A program made the position numbers and the translations under genes. From Chryseobacterium defluvii (lineage in GTDB: Bacteria; Bacteroidota; Bacteroidia; Flavobacteriales; Weeksellaceae): a DNA stretch of 64,000 nucleotides. A model generated the notes under the pieces. It made no database searches. It was not told where the DNA came from and worked only from the letters and a program-made list of their open reading frames with translations. This document shows, piece after piece, positions 7,367 to 16,436 of the stretch (positions within the stretch are counted from its first letter, which is position 1; each line of letters starts with the position of its first letter). The stretch spans positions 434,001 to 498,000 of the forward strand of contig NZ_RBXB01000001.1 of the NCBI RefSeq assembly GCF_003634775.1, written 5' to 3'.

Positions 7367-8872
7367 TTATTTTGCTTGAAAGTAAACTCTTCTGTTTGCT
7401 TCATTTTTCCATTCAGGGCATTTTGTTGCCGGGTCACATTCAGGATATTTTAAATCTGATTCTCCACGACCTTCTGCAACAAGCATGCTGGAAGAAACTC
7501 CTTTATCCGTTAAATATTTCACAACAGCATTAGCTCTTTTTTGTGAAAGATTCAGGTTATATGTGTCTGATCCTCTGGTATCTGTAGCTCCGATTACTAA
7601 ATATTTGCTATTAGAATCTAAGGTTTTGATAATATCAGCAGCATGATTTAGTTTCTCAAAAGATTGAGGTCTTATCTTATCGCTGTTTAATTCAAACTCT
7701 ATACCTTGGAAATCGGAATTAATTGTTTCTATTGTTGAAGCTGTGTTTGCTGGTGCCGGTGCAGCAGTGGTTGGACAACCATTGTTGTCAGCTGGCCCCG
7801 GAACGGTTACACACTTATCATATAAGTCGATAACACCATCAAGGTCCATATCTAAAGCAACACCCGCTCCGTCAACTCTTGCGCCAGCAGGAGTATTAAG
7901 CTCTCTGTCCCAATCATCACAAACTCCGTCATTGTCATTATCTCCTTTTTCACAAACGACAAGTTCAGTCGTTGCATTCTCTAATACATTAGCTCTGTAA
8001 TAAGCTTCTTGTAAGGGGTCATGCCAAGCTAAGTGAGAAAGGTGTTTTCCTAATTTGAAAGATAGTCCTAAGTTTACTGTCCACAGATTATCAGACCTTT
8101 TGTCATTAATCATGTTATACTTGGAGACTTTTGAAGAAGGATCATAGTCTGCAGGACCTGCATTTCCACCGCCGTCAAATTCATCATCACCACTGATGAT
8201 GTACATGGTTCTTGCTTCAATGTCAATAAGCCTGGATACTTTATACTTCAAACCAATACCTCCCTGGTAAAAGAATGAACCAATGTCTAGCTTTTTGTCA
8301 ATAAACAACGGGATTCTAGCTGGAGATGTACTCCATCTGAATTCATTGTTGTCATGCAGGGAAGTGTTGAAATTCATGAAACCGATACCTGCATAACCAT
8401 GTAAAGCCCATCTGTAAGGAGAATGATTATCTACTCTTCTTAATAAGTTAGAAAAGTTAATGTCTCCCATTAAAGCAACCTGATTATACTTTGTGGTAGC
8501 AGTAGCTATACCACCCAATACTCCTGCAGTACCCTCAAGTTGAGCCTGCTGTTTTGTTTCACCTCTTTGATAGATTAAGCTTAATCCAAAAGTATGGGTG
8601 ATTTGCTTATCTAAACTCACGTATGCATTATATCCCCAGTTTACTTTCTTATCATAAAAAGAAGTAAGGTCTGAGTGTACCATGAATGCAGCTCCACCAC
8701 CAATGGAAATAGACCAGTCGTTAAATCTTCTGGCTGAATTGTTAAAAGGTTGAACATTGGCAGAACCTGAGGAAAAAGTATTCGGATATTCATTAGATGA
8801 ATTTACTGCAATACTGTCCTGAGCATAAGTGGCAATAGGCAACGTGGCCAATAATAATAAACCTAATTTCAT
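7367..8872 (-). CDS. OmpA-family outer membrane protein with TSP3 repeats (copy 1)
   Basis: 501-aa paralog of the following gene with the same order: signal peptide (cleaved after ATYA), beta-barrel, TSP3 repeat linker (DNDNDGVCDDWD…DMDLDGVIDLYDKC), a short Ala/Pro-rich hinge and an OmpA domain (IEFELNSDKI…VIGATDTRGSDTYNLNLSQKRANAVVKYL). The NTFSSGSANV motif after the signal peptide and the CDPATKC pair at the end are shared by both copies. Its start codon is only 10 bp after the folK stop, so it may be read from the folK promoter or from one inside folK. Likely an abundant structural porin-like protein. Confidence 0.9.
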   Translation of the reverse strand: MKLGLLLLATLPIATYAQDSIAVNSSNEYPNTFSSGSANVQPFNNSARRFNDWSISIGGGAAFMVHSDLTSFYDKKVNWGYNAYVSLDKQITHTFGLSLIYQRGETKQQAQLEGTAGVLGGIATATTKYNQVALMGDINFSNLLRRVDNHSPYRWALHGYAGIGFMNFNTSLHDNNEFRWSTSPARIPLFIDKKLDIGSFFYQGGIGLKYKVSRLIDIEARTMYIISGDDEFDGGGNAGPADYDPSSKVSKYNMINDKRSDNLWTVNLGLSFKLGKHLSHLAWHDPLQEAYYRANVLENATTELVVCEKGDNDNDGVCDDWDRELNTPAGARVDGAGVALDMDLDGVIDLYDKCVTVPGPADNNGCPTTAAPAPANTASTIETINSDFQGIEFELNSDKIRPQSFEKLNHAADIIKTLDSNSKYLVIGATDTRGSDTYNLNLSQKRANAVVKYLTDKGVSSSMLVAEGRGESDLKYPECDPATKCPEWKNEANRRVYFQAK

Positions 8873-8882
8873 ACAATATGTT

Positions 8883-9308
8883 TTATGTTTTCCTAGATAA
8901 ATTTTTTAATAATATTTTAGAAAATTCTCTCTCAAAAAGATGTTTTTTATGAGGGACTTCTAATCTTTCTGATATAAAATTTAGTTCATTGTACGTAATG
9001 ATGTCAATGTCTATGACTCGGTCTGTATACCCGCCTGAGACTCTTGAATCATCTATTCTTCCCATTTCAACCTCAATACCTTTAATGAAATTAAGTAGTT
9101 GAATTGGTGAAAGATCTGTCAATATTATTGTTGCAATATTACAAAAAATATTGGAACTAACAAATTCTACAGGTAGTGAAATTAATATTTCACTTTTTTT
9201 TAATATTTCAATATTGCCGCTTTCGAGCTTTTCCATAGCGACTTCCAGGTTTTTTTGGGGGTCTCCCAAATTACTTCCCAGTAACAAAACGACTTTTTGT
9301 TGCGACAT
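8883..9308 (-). CDS. folK: HPPK, folate biosynthesis pyrophosphokinase
   Basis: 2-Amino-4-hydroxy-6-hydroxymethyldihydropteridine diphosphokinase, which transfers pyrophosphate from ATP to the pterin in folate synthesis. Recognisable by LLLGSNLGDPQKNLEVA at the N-terminus, the EVEMGRIDDSRVSGGYTDRVIDIDIITY signature carrying the catalytic Asp pair, and the VPHKKHLFEREF tail. The protein is 141 aa, slightly short but complete. Its ATG is only 20 bp from the divergent sppA ATG, so the two promoters must overlap each other's coding sequence. Downstream come the OmpA genes, an unrelated function. Confidence 0.92.
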   Translation of the reverse strand: MSQQKVVLLLGSNLGDPQKNLEVAMEKLESGNIEILKKSEILISLPVEFVSSNIFCNIATIILTDLSPIQLLNFIKGIEVEMGRIDDSRVSGGYTDRVIDIDIITYNELNFISERLEVPHKKHLFEREFSKILLKNLSRKT

Positions 9309-9328
9309 ATTGTTGAAATGATTGATTT

Positions 9329-11080
9329 ATGAAAAGTTTTTTTAAAAGTGTCTTGGCAAATATAGTAGCAATTCTCATACTGTGTGCCGTATTTTTCTTC
9401 TTTTTTATAATGATGCTGGTGTTCAGTTCCATGGGAGGAGAGAAGGCTATCATTAAGAAGAATTCTATATTGACCATCAATTTAAAAACCAATATTATTG
9501 ATAGTCCGACTGAAGAACAGAATGATTGGTTCGATATAAAAAGCCAAAATAAAAATGTGTTAATCTATGAAGCACTTGAGGCCATTAATAAGGCCAAAAC
9601 AGACGATAATATTAAAGGAATAAGTATTGAAGCTGATGACCTGCATGCGGGAATTACACAAATTGACGATTTGAGAAGTGCTATTGAGGATTTTAAAAAG
9701 AGTGGCAAATTTGTATATGCGTACGGAAATGTAGTTTCACAGTCTTCTTATTACTTAGGGTCTGTTGCAGATAAATACTATTTGAACCCTTCCGGAATGA
9801 TTGAACTGAAAGGATTGGCTACAGAAGTTACATTTTTTAAAGATTTTGCTGAAAAATATGGTATTGGAATTGAAGTTATCCGTCATGGAAAATTCAAATC
9901 TGCAGTAGAACCTTTCCTGAGAAATGATATTTCTCCCGAAAATAAAGAACAGCTAAGCACTTTATTAAATGACATCTGGAAAAATACCTCTACAAGAATT
10001 GCCTCTTCAAGAAAGATTGATACAGCTCAATTCAGAACCGTTGTTGATAGCTTATATGGAATGATTCCTGAGCAAAGTTTAAAATACAGACTGGCTGATA
10101 AGCTAATTCAGAAAACGGAGTATGACGAAATGATGAAGTCTCAGCTGAATTTAAAGGAGGATGATAAATTGAATAAGGTTTCATTAGGGAAATATATCAG
10201 CTCTTATGCTGATGAAAATAAGTCTGGGGACAAAGTGGCGGTATTATATGCTTCAGGATCTATCAATAATGGAGACGAGTATAATGAAATTTATTCTGAA
10301 AAATATATTAAATATATCAAAGAGCTTCAGGAGAATGATAGAGTGAAAGCTGTTGTATTCAGAATTAATTCTCCCGGAGGAAGTGCGAATGCTTCGGATG
10401 AGATCTTGTTTGAATTGCAGCAATTAAAAAAGAAAAAACCATTGATTGTTTCATTTGGAGATTACGCAGCTTCCGGAGGATATTATATTGCTATGGCAGC
10501 AGATAAAATTTATTCCGAACCTAATACGCTTACAGGGTCTATCGGTGTTTTCGGGGTAATCCCTTATTTTAAAGATATTGCCAATAAAAACGGAATCCGC
10601 TCAGATATTGTTTCCACTAATGCCAATTCACAGTATTATTCATCCCTGAATGGAGTTACTCCTTATGGCGTTAGTTTAATTACCAGAAGTGTGGAAGGAA
10701 CTTATAAAAGATTTGTTCATTTTGTAACACAAAACAGAAAGCAAACCTTTGAGCAAATTGATAGCGTTGGAGGAGGAAGAGTATGGAGTGGTGTTCGCGC
10801 CAAAGAAATCGGTTTGGTAGATGAATTGGGGACTTTGAACGATGCGATTAAGTTTGCGGCTCAGAAGGCGGGGCTTACGTCTTATCACGTTGCCTCCTAT
10901 CCTAAAAAAATGTCTCCGTTTGAGCAGGTTTTCAGCGATCTGAATGAAGAAGATATTTCTGCAAGAGTGATTAAAAATAAAATAGGCAAAGCCAATTATG
11001 AGATTCTTCAGCAGATTACAGATAAAAAGCTGCAGTCTGAAGTAAAAATGGAAATGCCCTACCAGATAAAAATTAACTAA
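9329..11080 (+). CDS. sppA: Signal peptide peptidase SppA, 67K type
   Basis: Inner-membrane serine protease that degrades cleaved signal peptides. One N-terminal transmembrane segment (residues about 8-32) precedes two tandem ClpP-like domains, as in the 67-kDa SppA class. The catalytic Lys-Ser dyad is visible: K190 in GKFKSAVEPF of the first domain and S382 in DYAASGGYYIAMAADKI of the second. The length, 583 aa, fits the family. It is divergent from folK with only 20 bp between start codons, and is followed by a bidirectional terminator. Confidence 0.94.
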   Translation: MKSFFKSVLANIVAILILCAVFFFFFIMMLVFSSMGGEKAIIKKNSILTINLKTNIIDSPTEEQNDWFDIKSQNKNVLIYEALEAINKAKTDDNIKGISIEADDLHAGITQIDDLRSAIEDFKKSGKFVYAYGNVVSQSSYYLGSVADKYYLNPSGMIELKGLATEVTFFKDFAEKYGIGIEVIRHGKFKSAVEPFLRNDISPENKEQLSTLLNDIWKNTSTRIASSRKIDTAQFRTVVDSLYGMIPEQSLKYRLADKLIQKTEYDEMMKSQLNLKEDDKLNKVSLGKYISSYADENKSGDKVAVLYASGSINNGDEYNEIYSEKYIKYIKELQENDRVKAVVFRINSPGGSANASDEILFELQQLKKKKPLIVSFGDYAASGGYYIAMAADKIYSEPNTLTGSIGVFGVIPYFKDIANKNGIRSDIVSTNANSQYYSSLNGVTPYGVSLITRSVEGTYKRFVHFVTQNRKQTFEQIDSVGGGRVWSGVRAKEIGLVDELGTLNDAIKFAAQKAGLTSYHVASYPKKMSPFEQVFSDLNEEDISARVIKNKIGKANYEILQQITDKKLQSEVKMEMPYQIKIN

Positions 11081-11095
11081 ACTATATTGTACACA

Positions 11096-11135
11096 AAAAT
11101 CCCGGACTTGAATTTCAAATCCGGGATTTTATTTT
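11096..11135. terminator. Bidirectional terminator after sppA
   Basis: AAAATCCCGGA (11096-11106) pairs with TCCGGGATTTT (11120-11130), followed by a T run. It sits between the convergent sppA and GlsB-like genes. Confidence 0.8.
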
Positions 11136-11146
11136 TTTAAATATTT

Positions 11147-11401
11147 TTAGCTTTTCCTCGTTGCCATTCCGTAGATCCAGAGTACGATTAATGCTCCTCC
11201 CACTGCTAATAGCATGCTCCTGAAGTCAAAGTCGTCTACTGTTCCCCAACCCAGCATACTGCCAATAAATCCTCCGACAAAAGCTCCGACGATCCCTAAA
11301 ATAATTGTTATTAGCCATCCTCCACCTTGTGTTCCCGGCATAATAAGTTTCGCAATTGCACCTGCAATAAGACCAAATATGATCCAAGTTAAAATTCCCA
11401 T
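11147..11401 (-). CDS. GlsB/YeaQ/YmgE-family small membrane protein
   Basis: An 84-residue, Gly-rich hydrophobic protein of the transglycosylase-associated (GlsB/YeaQ) family. It has three predicted membrane segments: residues 3-20, 28-49 with GGWLITIILGIVGAFVGGF, and 60-79. The GLIAGAIAKLIMPG motif after the first helix is the family hallmark. Members are often stress-induced; the biochemical role is unknown. A monocistronic position between the sppA terminator and ftsY is likely. Confidence 0.88.
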   Translation of the reverse strand: MGILTWIIFGLIAGAIAKLIMPGTQGGGWLITIILGIVGAFVGGFIGSMLGWGTVDDFDFRSMLLAVGGALIVLWIYGMATRKS

Positions 11402-11469
11402 AGTCGTAAATTTTTTAAATTATTAATTGATTAATGCGTTTACTAATGTAAGGGAAAATATGATAAATA

Positions 11470-12423
11470 TCATCTTTTCTTGAAAAAAGAGTCAACAAAT
11501 TCTATACCATTGAATAATTGAAGGTCCTGCATCTTTTCGCCAACACCTATATATTTCACAGGAATTTGAAACTGATCGGAAATTCCTATAACGACACCTC
11601 CTTTGGCTGTACCATCCAGTTTGGTAACTGCTAATGCATTTACCTCAGTGGCTGCCGTAAATTGTTTTGCCTGTTCAAAAGCATTCTGTCCGGTGGAACC
11701 GTCAAGTACCAGTAAAATCTCATGAGGAGCATCAGGAATTACCTTTTGCATCACTCTTTTGATTTTTGAAAGCTCGTTCATTAAATTGATTTTATTATGA
11801 AGCCTTCCTGCAGTATCAATAATTACGACGTCTGCATCCTGCGCAACAGCACTTTGTACAGTATCAAAGGCAACAGAAGCAGGGTCTGAACCCATATTTT
11901 GCTTAACGATAGGAACGCCCACTCTTTCGCTCCAGATGGTTAACTGATCCACGGCGGCTGCTCTGAAAGTATCTGCAGCTCCCAGAATCACTTTTTTTCC
12001 TTCAGATTTAAACTGATGAGCCAATTTTCCTATGGTAGTGGTTTTTCCGACACCATTTACTCCTACCACCATAATTACATAGGGCTTTTTGGTGGTGTCG
12101 ATATTTCCGGTTCCCGCATGAGGGTTTTCCAACAGTAAGCCTGTGATCTCTTCACGGAGTATTTTGTCCAGCTCACTTATACTTACATATTTGTCTCTGG
12201 CAACACGCTCTTCAATTCTTTCTATGATTTTAATAGTAGTTGATGCACCTACATCGGAAGCGATAAGCACTTCTTCCAGATCATCCAGTACTTCATCATC
12301 TACTTTGCTTTTACCGACTACGGCTTTCGTCATTTTTTCAAAGAAACCCTGGCTGGATTTTTCCAATCCTTTATCTAACGTTTCTTTTTCTTCTTTTTTG
12401 AAAATATTCTTAAACCAACTCAT
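11470..12423 (-). CDS. ftsY: Signal recognition particle receptor FtsY
   Basis: SRP-receptor GTPase that docks ribosome-nascent chains at the membrane. A short charged N-terminus (FKNIFKKEEKETLDKG) replaces the long acidic A domain of E. coli. The four-helix N domain follows, then the G domain with the P-loop GVNGVGKTTTIGKLA, the DTFRAAAVDQL insertion-box segment, DTAGRLH, and TKLDGTAKGG. It is 317 aa, normal for Bacteroidota. It follows a RidA gene by 8 bp, so both share a transcript. In many relatives ftsY directly follows rpmB-rpmG-DUF4295; here a PqqB-like gene and ridA lie between. Confidence 0.95.
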   Translation of the reverse strand: MSWFKNIFKKEEKETLDKGLEKSSQGFFEKMTKAVVGKSKVDDEVLDDLEEVLIASDVGASTTIKIIERIEERVARDKYVSISELDKILREEITGLLLENPHAGTGNIDTTKKPYVIMVVGVNGVGKTTTIGKLAHQFKSEGKKVILGAADTFRAAAVDQLTIWSERVGVPIVKQNMGSDPASVAFDTVQSAVAQDADVVIIDTAGRLHNKINLMNELSKIKRVMQKVIPDAPHEILLVLDGSTGQNAFEQAKQFTAATEVNALAVTKLDGTAKGGVVIGISDQFQIPVKYIGVGEKMQDLQLFNGIEFVDSFFKKR

Positions 12424-12431
12424 AGTTTTTC

Positions 12432-12833
12432 TTATTTATTAATAACTGCTGTAGCTTCTATTTCTATAAGTATATCATCTCTGAAAAGACGGCTTACTTC
12501 TATGAGGCTGCTTACAGGAGGGTTTTGAAGGTTGATATATAAATCCCGGACTTTTCTGAAGTCCGGTGTCTTCGAAATATCTGTAATGAAAATTCCTAAT
12601 TTTACAATATTTTTTCCGGTAGCTCCATATTCTTTCAGAATATTTTCAATGTTTTTAAAAATCTGCTGGGTCTGCTTCGTAACGTCATTTCCAACCAAGT
12701 TACCTTCTGCATCTAACGGAGCCTGCCCCGACAAAAGAATCATAGTAGAATTTCCGCAGTCAATACTTACGGACTTTGATAATCCTTGAATGGTAAAAAC
12801 TTTTGAAGAATTTTTATATTCTATATGGTTCAT
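12432..12833 (-). CDS. RidA/YjgF-family protein
   Basis: A 133-aa protein of the Rid (YER057c/YjgF/UK114) family, trimeric proteins that in the RidA branch deaminate reactive enamine/imine intermediates. Family features are SGQAPLDAEGNLVGN, the QTQQIFKNIENILKEYGAT helix and VKLGIFITD. The C-terminal segment is SSLIEVSRLFRDDILIEIEATAVI. The substrate-binding Arg of true RidA (usually R105 in a PARxxV context) sits here as SSLIEV, so it probably belongs to another Rid subgroup. It is 8 bp from ftsY. A TATCTTTG -7 element lies at 12925-12932 on the same strand. Confidence 0.85.
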   Translation of the reverse strand: MNHIEYKNSSKVFTIQGLSKSVSIDCGNSTMILLSGQAPLDAEGNLVGNDVTKQTQQIFKNIENILKEYGATGKNIVKLGIFITDISKTPDFRKVRDLYINLQNPPVSSLIEVSRLFRDDILIEIEATAVINK

Positions 12834-12924
12834 TGTTTTCTTCTGACTGAATGAAAATAGAAAAATTATTGTAAAACCGGAACAAGAATCTTTTTCATAA
12901 TAAATTGATTAATAATCCGGTGAG

Positions 12925-12932
12925 CAAAGATA
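12925..12932 (-). promoter_or_regulatory. Putative -7 element for ridA-ftsY
   Basis: The minus strand reads TATCTTTG, matching the TAnnTTTG consensus, about 92 nt before the ridA start. No strong -33 box is seen. Confidence 0.45.
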
Positions 12933-12972
12933 GCAAAAAAACTTCCTTAATTGAAGTTATCATCCGTTAAAA

Positions 12973-13926
12973 TCAGAGCTCCACAATGTCTCCCATCCTT
13001 GCAATATGATATCCGTTTTTAAGGACTGTTTTGCTTTCTGGGCTATCCGGAATCAGTAGATTATTAGTATGGTTGAAGTGAATAAAATATACTCTCTTTT
13101 TCTCTTCCGGCTTCAGGTCTTTAAATAGCTCCATGCTTTCTTCCACTAAAGGGTGGGGAATAGTAGAAATATCCCGGTTCCCGATTTCATCTGCATTGTA
13201 AAATGTAGCATCAAGAAAGGCATAATCAACTTTTTTTACAAAATCTACAATATTATATTTCCACTTCTTCCATTTATCAATATCGGGAATGAATAATGCC
13301 TTTTTCTCAGGGCCTTCTATCACATATCCTACTGTTTCTGAAAATTCATCACGATGTGGTACCTGGATCGGTGTTATCTTTAAAGACGGACTTAAAACAA
13401 CAGGTTTTTCGTTTTCCATTTTCTTGACCGTTATATTCTTTAGACTGATCAATTGTGACCATGGTCCATTGTTTTCCAGGAAAGAAGCAAATTTCGGCAT
13501 GGCATAGACGGGAACATTTTTGGAAGACATAGCCTCTTTACCTAGATACATTAATCCTGTATAATGGCCTATGTGGGCATGGGTTATGAAGACTCCGTCT
13601 ACTGTTCCTGATGTTTTATTGTTTTGCTGTAACATTTGCAGCTGATAGGTAATATCGGGACTGGCATCAAAAATGTAATTTTTTTGAAGTCGGTGATCCA
13701 TTACACCAATAGAGATTATTTTTCTCTTCAAATCAGGCTCGCGCCATAGTTTTTCACAACATTTCTTTTGGCATCCTATCTGTGGGGAACCTGCGTCCTG
13801 AACATTGCCCAGAACGATCAGTTGCACTCCTGTTTTGTGGACAGCGGGTTGTTTTAATGTTGACTTACTACAGGAATTGCTTATGTATAAAAGAGCAGAT
13901 ATATACAATAGGAGTTTTTTCATCAT
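12973..13926 (-). CDS. PqqB-like metallo-beta-lactamase-fold lipoprotein
   Basis: The start is ATGATG (13926 or 13923). A lipoprotein signal with lipobox ISNSC indicates attachment to the envelope. The rest is a metallo-beta-lactamase fold of the PqqB type: VLGNVQDAGSPQIGC at the N-terminus, a CxxxCC cluster, FDASPDITYQL, then the metal motif THAHIGHYTGL, in which the usual Asp of HxHxDH is Gly. Further metal ligands are the PHRDE segment, DATFY and FIHFNHTN. No pqq genes are nearby and true PqqB is cytoplasmic, so this is more likely a secreted hydrolase of unknown substrate (317 aa). It precedes ridA by 139 bp. Confidence 0.8.
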   Translation of the reverse strand: MMKKLLLYISALLYISNSCSKSTLKQPAVHKTGVQLIVLGNVQDAGSPQIGCQKKCCEKLWREPDLKRKIISIGVMDHRLQKNYIFDASPDITYQLQMLQQNNKTSGTVDGVFITHAHIGHYTGLMYLGKEAMSSKNVPVYAMPKFASFLENNGPWSQLISLKNITVKKMENEKPVVLSPSLKITPIQVPHRDEFSETVGYVIEGPEKKALFIPDIDKWKKWKYNIVDFVKKVDYAFLDATFYNADEIGNRDISTIPHPLVEESMELFKDLKPEEKKRVYFIHFNHTNNLLIPDSPESKTVLKNGYHIARMGDIVEL

Positions 13927-13961
13927 GTATTTTCTTACGAAAATAAGTATTTGAATAGAAT

Positions 13962-13995
13962 AAAAAAAAACTACCCGGATTCCGGGTAGTTTTTA
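13962..13995. terminator. Terminator of the rpmB-rpmG-DUF4295 operon
   Basis: CTACCCGGA (13971-13979) and TCCGGGTAG (13981-13989), flanked by A9 on the left and T5 on the right. It works best on the minus strand, where it ends in nine T residues. Confidence 0.85.
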
Positions 13996-14015
13996 TATTG
14001 TAAATAAAGTGTGGA

Positions 14016-14168
14016 TTATTTTTTCAAATAACCGTCTACTTCGTCTGCATTCATTACTTTTTCTTCGAAAACGTAAGCACCTGATTTAGATGACTTCACC
14101 ATTTTCACAACTTTAGTCATTTTTTTTGACTGACCGCTTTGTAGGGTTGCTACTACTTTCTTTGCCAT
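14016..14168 (-). CDS. DUF4295 family small basic protein
   Basis: A 50-aa protein (MAKKVVATLQSGQSKKMTKV…YLKK) encoded from ATG at 14168 to TAA at 14016. It is lysine-rich, as ribosome-associated proteins are, and matches DUF4295, a family found next to ribosomal proteins L28 and L33 in Bacteroidota. It lies 20 bp after rpmG in the same operon. A ribosome-associated role is inferred from location and charge only. Confidence 0.9.
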   Translation of the reverse strand: MAKKVVATLQSGQSKKMTKVVKMVKSSKSGAYVFEEKVMNADEVDGYLKK

Positions 14169-14188
14169 GGTAAATTATATTTTATAAA

Positions 14189-14371
14189 TTACTTGATTTC
14201 TTTGTGAACAGTATATTTCTTAAGAACAGGATTATACTTTTTAAGTTCTAATCTCTCCGTAGTGTTCTTTTTATTTTTAGTAGAAATGTATCTTGACATT
14301 CCTGGCATACCGCTTTCTTTATGCTCTGTACATTCAAGAATTACTTGAACTCTGTTTCCTTTTTTTGCCAT
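14189..14371 (-). CDS. rpmG: 50S ribosomal protein L33
   Basis: A 60-aa ribosomal protein of the large subunit. It begins [20 protein letters not shown] and ends [20 protein letters not shown], the conserved L33 pattern. The paired zinc-type cysteines of some L33 forms are not present (a single Cys), so this is the C-minus form. Second gene of the rpmB operon, 10 bp after rpmB. Confidence 0.95.
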   Translation of the reverse strand: MAKKGNRVQVILECTEHKESGMPGMSRYISTKNKKNTTERLELKKYNPVLKKYTVHKEIK

Positions 14372-14381
14372 GATTTCTTAA

Positions 14382-14618
14382 TTATTTAATAAATCCGTTT
14401 CTTGCTGCTCTTTCAAGAGCTTCTTCAATTCCAATCTTGTTAATCACTCTCAATCCATGAGCTGAAACTTTTAACGTTACGTGCTTATCTTGCTCTGGAA
14501 GGTAAAACTTCTTCTCCAATAAGTTAATTTCAAAACGACGCTTCGTTTTGTTATTAGCGTGAGAAACGTTGTTACCAACCATTGCACGCTTTCCTGTTAT
14601 TTGGCAAATTCTTGACAT
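14382..14618 (-). CDS. rpmB: 50S ribosomal protein L28
   Basis: A 78-aa large-subunit protein: [33 protein letters not shown] is the conserved L28 N-terminus and [19 protein letters not shown] the C-terminal part. Single Cys at residue 5, so no zinc-ribbon set. First gene of the rpmB-rpmG-DUF4295 operon. A TATTTTG promoter-like element lies at 14655-14661 on the minus strand, about 37 nt upstream. Confidence 0.95.
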   Translation of the reverse strand: MSRICQITGKRAMVGNNVSHANNKTKRRFEINLLEKKFYLPEQDKHVTLKVSAHGLRVINKIGIEEALERAARNGFIK

Positions 14619-14749
14619 ATCTCGATGTTCTTATTTGTATAATATTTGAGAGTGCAAAATAACGAAGAATTTTTTAGATAGACAAATGTTTTAAAATTTA
14701 TTTTCCAAATAGTTAAGATTATTTTTTTAATAATTGAGATTTTAAGGTG

Positions 14750-16381
14750 CTATTTCGCCGTCTTTCTCTGGAACCATTTGATCAGGAAATAAAATAACAG
14801 AAATCCTAATGCAAAAATCGAAATTCTCGATAACAGATCCCCCGCTCTTGTATAAAAAGTCTGCTTGTCATACAAATTAACTTTGGCAAATAAAGTGGTC
14901 TGATCGCCGTAAAAAGTATCAGCTATTACATCTCCTTTTGCATCAATGTGAGCAGAAATACCGCTGTTGGCAGAACGTGCAATTTCTCTCCGGGTTTCTA
15001 TAGCCCTTAGCCTGGCATAAGAAAGTAATTGTTTATGGCCTTCCGTAACGCCCCACCAGGAGTCATTCGTCATGATAGCTAAGAAATTAGCTCCCTTTTT
15101 CACGTAATCGGTCACAAATTCACCGTAAATGCTTTCATAACAAATGATAGGAGCCATTTTTCCTTTGTTGTAAGGGTTAGCAAAAGCAACTCTTTCTTTG
15201 TCTATACCTAATGAAGCCACTGTTCCGCCCAAATTGAGCATTGCATCACCTAAAACAGGTTTTAAGACATTCATGTACGGAAAGATCTCGACACCGGGTA
15301 CAAGCTTTCCTTTATGATAGACTTCCACTTTCTGGCCAGGGATGATCTGTACTGCAGAATTATAGCTTTCCACCCATACTCCGGAATTGATCTGATAGGC
15401 TTCTTTGGGTAAATCCTGCTGGCCGAAATAGTAACGGTGGGAGGAAATCCCCGTAGCAAAAACGGAACCGGGATGTTTGGATAAGAAATCTTTAATATTG
15501 TTTAAAAGAAAACTTTTTTCAAAAGCAGTTTCGGAAATGGAACCTCTTCCGGGGATCGCTGTTTCAGGAGCGATATAATAATCTATTTTTCCCGTTGAAT
15601 TTTTTTCGGCAAGGCTTAAAAGATCATTTTCTATGGTAAGGCTGTCTTTCAGGTATTTTTCATTATAGGGATCAAGCTCCGGCTGTAATAATAAAACGTT
15701 TACCTGACCTGTGGGTTTTTCATCAAAGCTGCTATACTTTATCAATGAAATGATCATAGGGAGGATAATAAGAAGAGCTGCAATGGATATGTTTTTTATT
15801 AAATCCTTTCTTTTTCTTCCGGCCTCCCAGGTTCTTACGGTATAAAATAAGAACACGTTGATCACTAAAATCCAGAAGCTTCCTCCTGTTGCTCCCAATG
15901 TATCATACCATTGAATAAGTCTGGGGTATTCTGAAAATACATTTCCCAGATTTAGCCAGGGCCAGGTGAGTTCCCATGCCATGTGGAATTTTTCAAAGCT
16001 CATCCAGATTGCCACGAAAAAGGCAAGCCCCCAGTACGTTCCCTGTGCATTTTTATACCAATGGTAACATTGGAAAATCAAAGAATATAACAGAGAGTTT
16101 ACCAGAACCGGAAATACTACTGCCATCAGGGAATGGCTTCCGTCCGGATTTTTGGAGCCGTAGAGCCAACCTGTAGTGACAATATTCCAGATGATAAAGC
16201 ACAAGTAGGAGAGTCCGAAAACAATCCAGCCTTTTCTTTTATAACTTGAAAATTTGGAAATTCCGTGTTCCATCATCAAAAGAGGAACAAGTGCAAAGAA
16301 TATAAAAAACGGAACACCGTAAGTAGGCCATGAAATGGACAGCAGCATCGCTGAAATGAGCGTAAGTAAAACGTATTTCAT
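14750..16381 (-). CDS. lnt: Apolipoprotein N-acyltransferase
   Basis: Adds the third acyl chain to the N-terminal Cys of lipoproteins at the periplasmic face of the inner membrane. The first about 220 residues carry six or so membrane segments; a nitrilase-fold domain follows. The catalytic triad is intact: E273 in APETAIPG, K357 in VYHKGKLVPGVE and C414 in IICYESIYGEF. A final transmembrane helix (ISIFALGFLLFYFLI) ends the protein. At 543 aa it is typical. The several lipoproteins in this window are possible substrates. Confidence 0.94.
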   Translation of the reverse strand: MKYVLLTLISAMLLSISWPTYGVPFFIFFALVPLLMMEHGISKFSSYKRKGWIVFGLSYLCFIIWNIVTTGWLYGSKNPDGSHSLMAVVFPVLVNSLLYSLIFQCYHWYKNAQGTYWGLAFFVAIWMSFEKFHMAWELTWPWLNLGNVFSEYPRLIQWYDTLGATGGSFWILVINVFLFYTVRTWEAGRKRKDLIKNISIAALLIILPMIISLIKYSSFDEKPTGQVNVLLLQPELDPYNEKYLKDSLTIENDLLSLAEKNSTGKIDYYIAPETAIPGRGSISETAFEKSFLLNNIKDFLSKHPGSVFATGISSHRYYFGQQDLPKEAYQINSGVWVESYNSAVQIIPGQKVEVYHKGKLVPGVEIFPYMNVLKPVLGDAMLNLGGTVASLGIDKERVAFANPYNKGKMAPIICYESIYGEFVTDYVKKGANFLAIMTNDSWWGVTEGHKQLLSYARLRAIETRREIARSANSGISAHIDAKGDVIADTFYGDQTTLFAKVNLYDKQTFYTRAGDLLSRISIFALGFLLFYFLIKWFQRKTAK

Positions 16382-16436
16382 TAAATTAAATTAACATACA
16401 AATTTAATGTTTTTGAAATGAATAAATTTGCAATTG

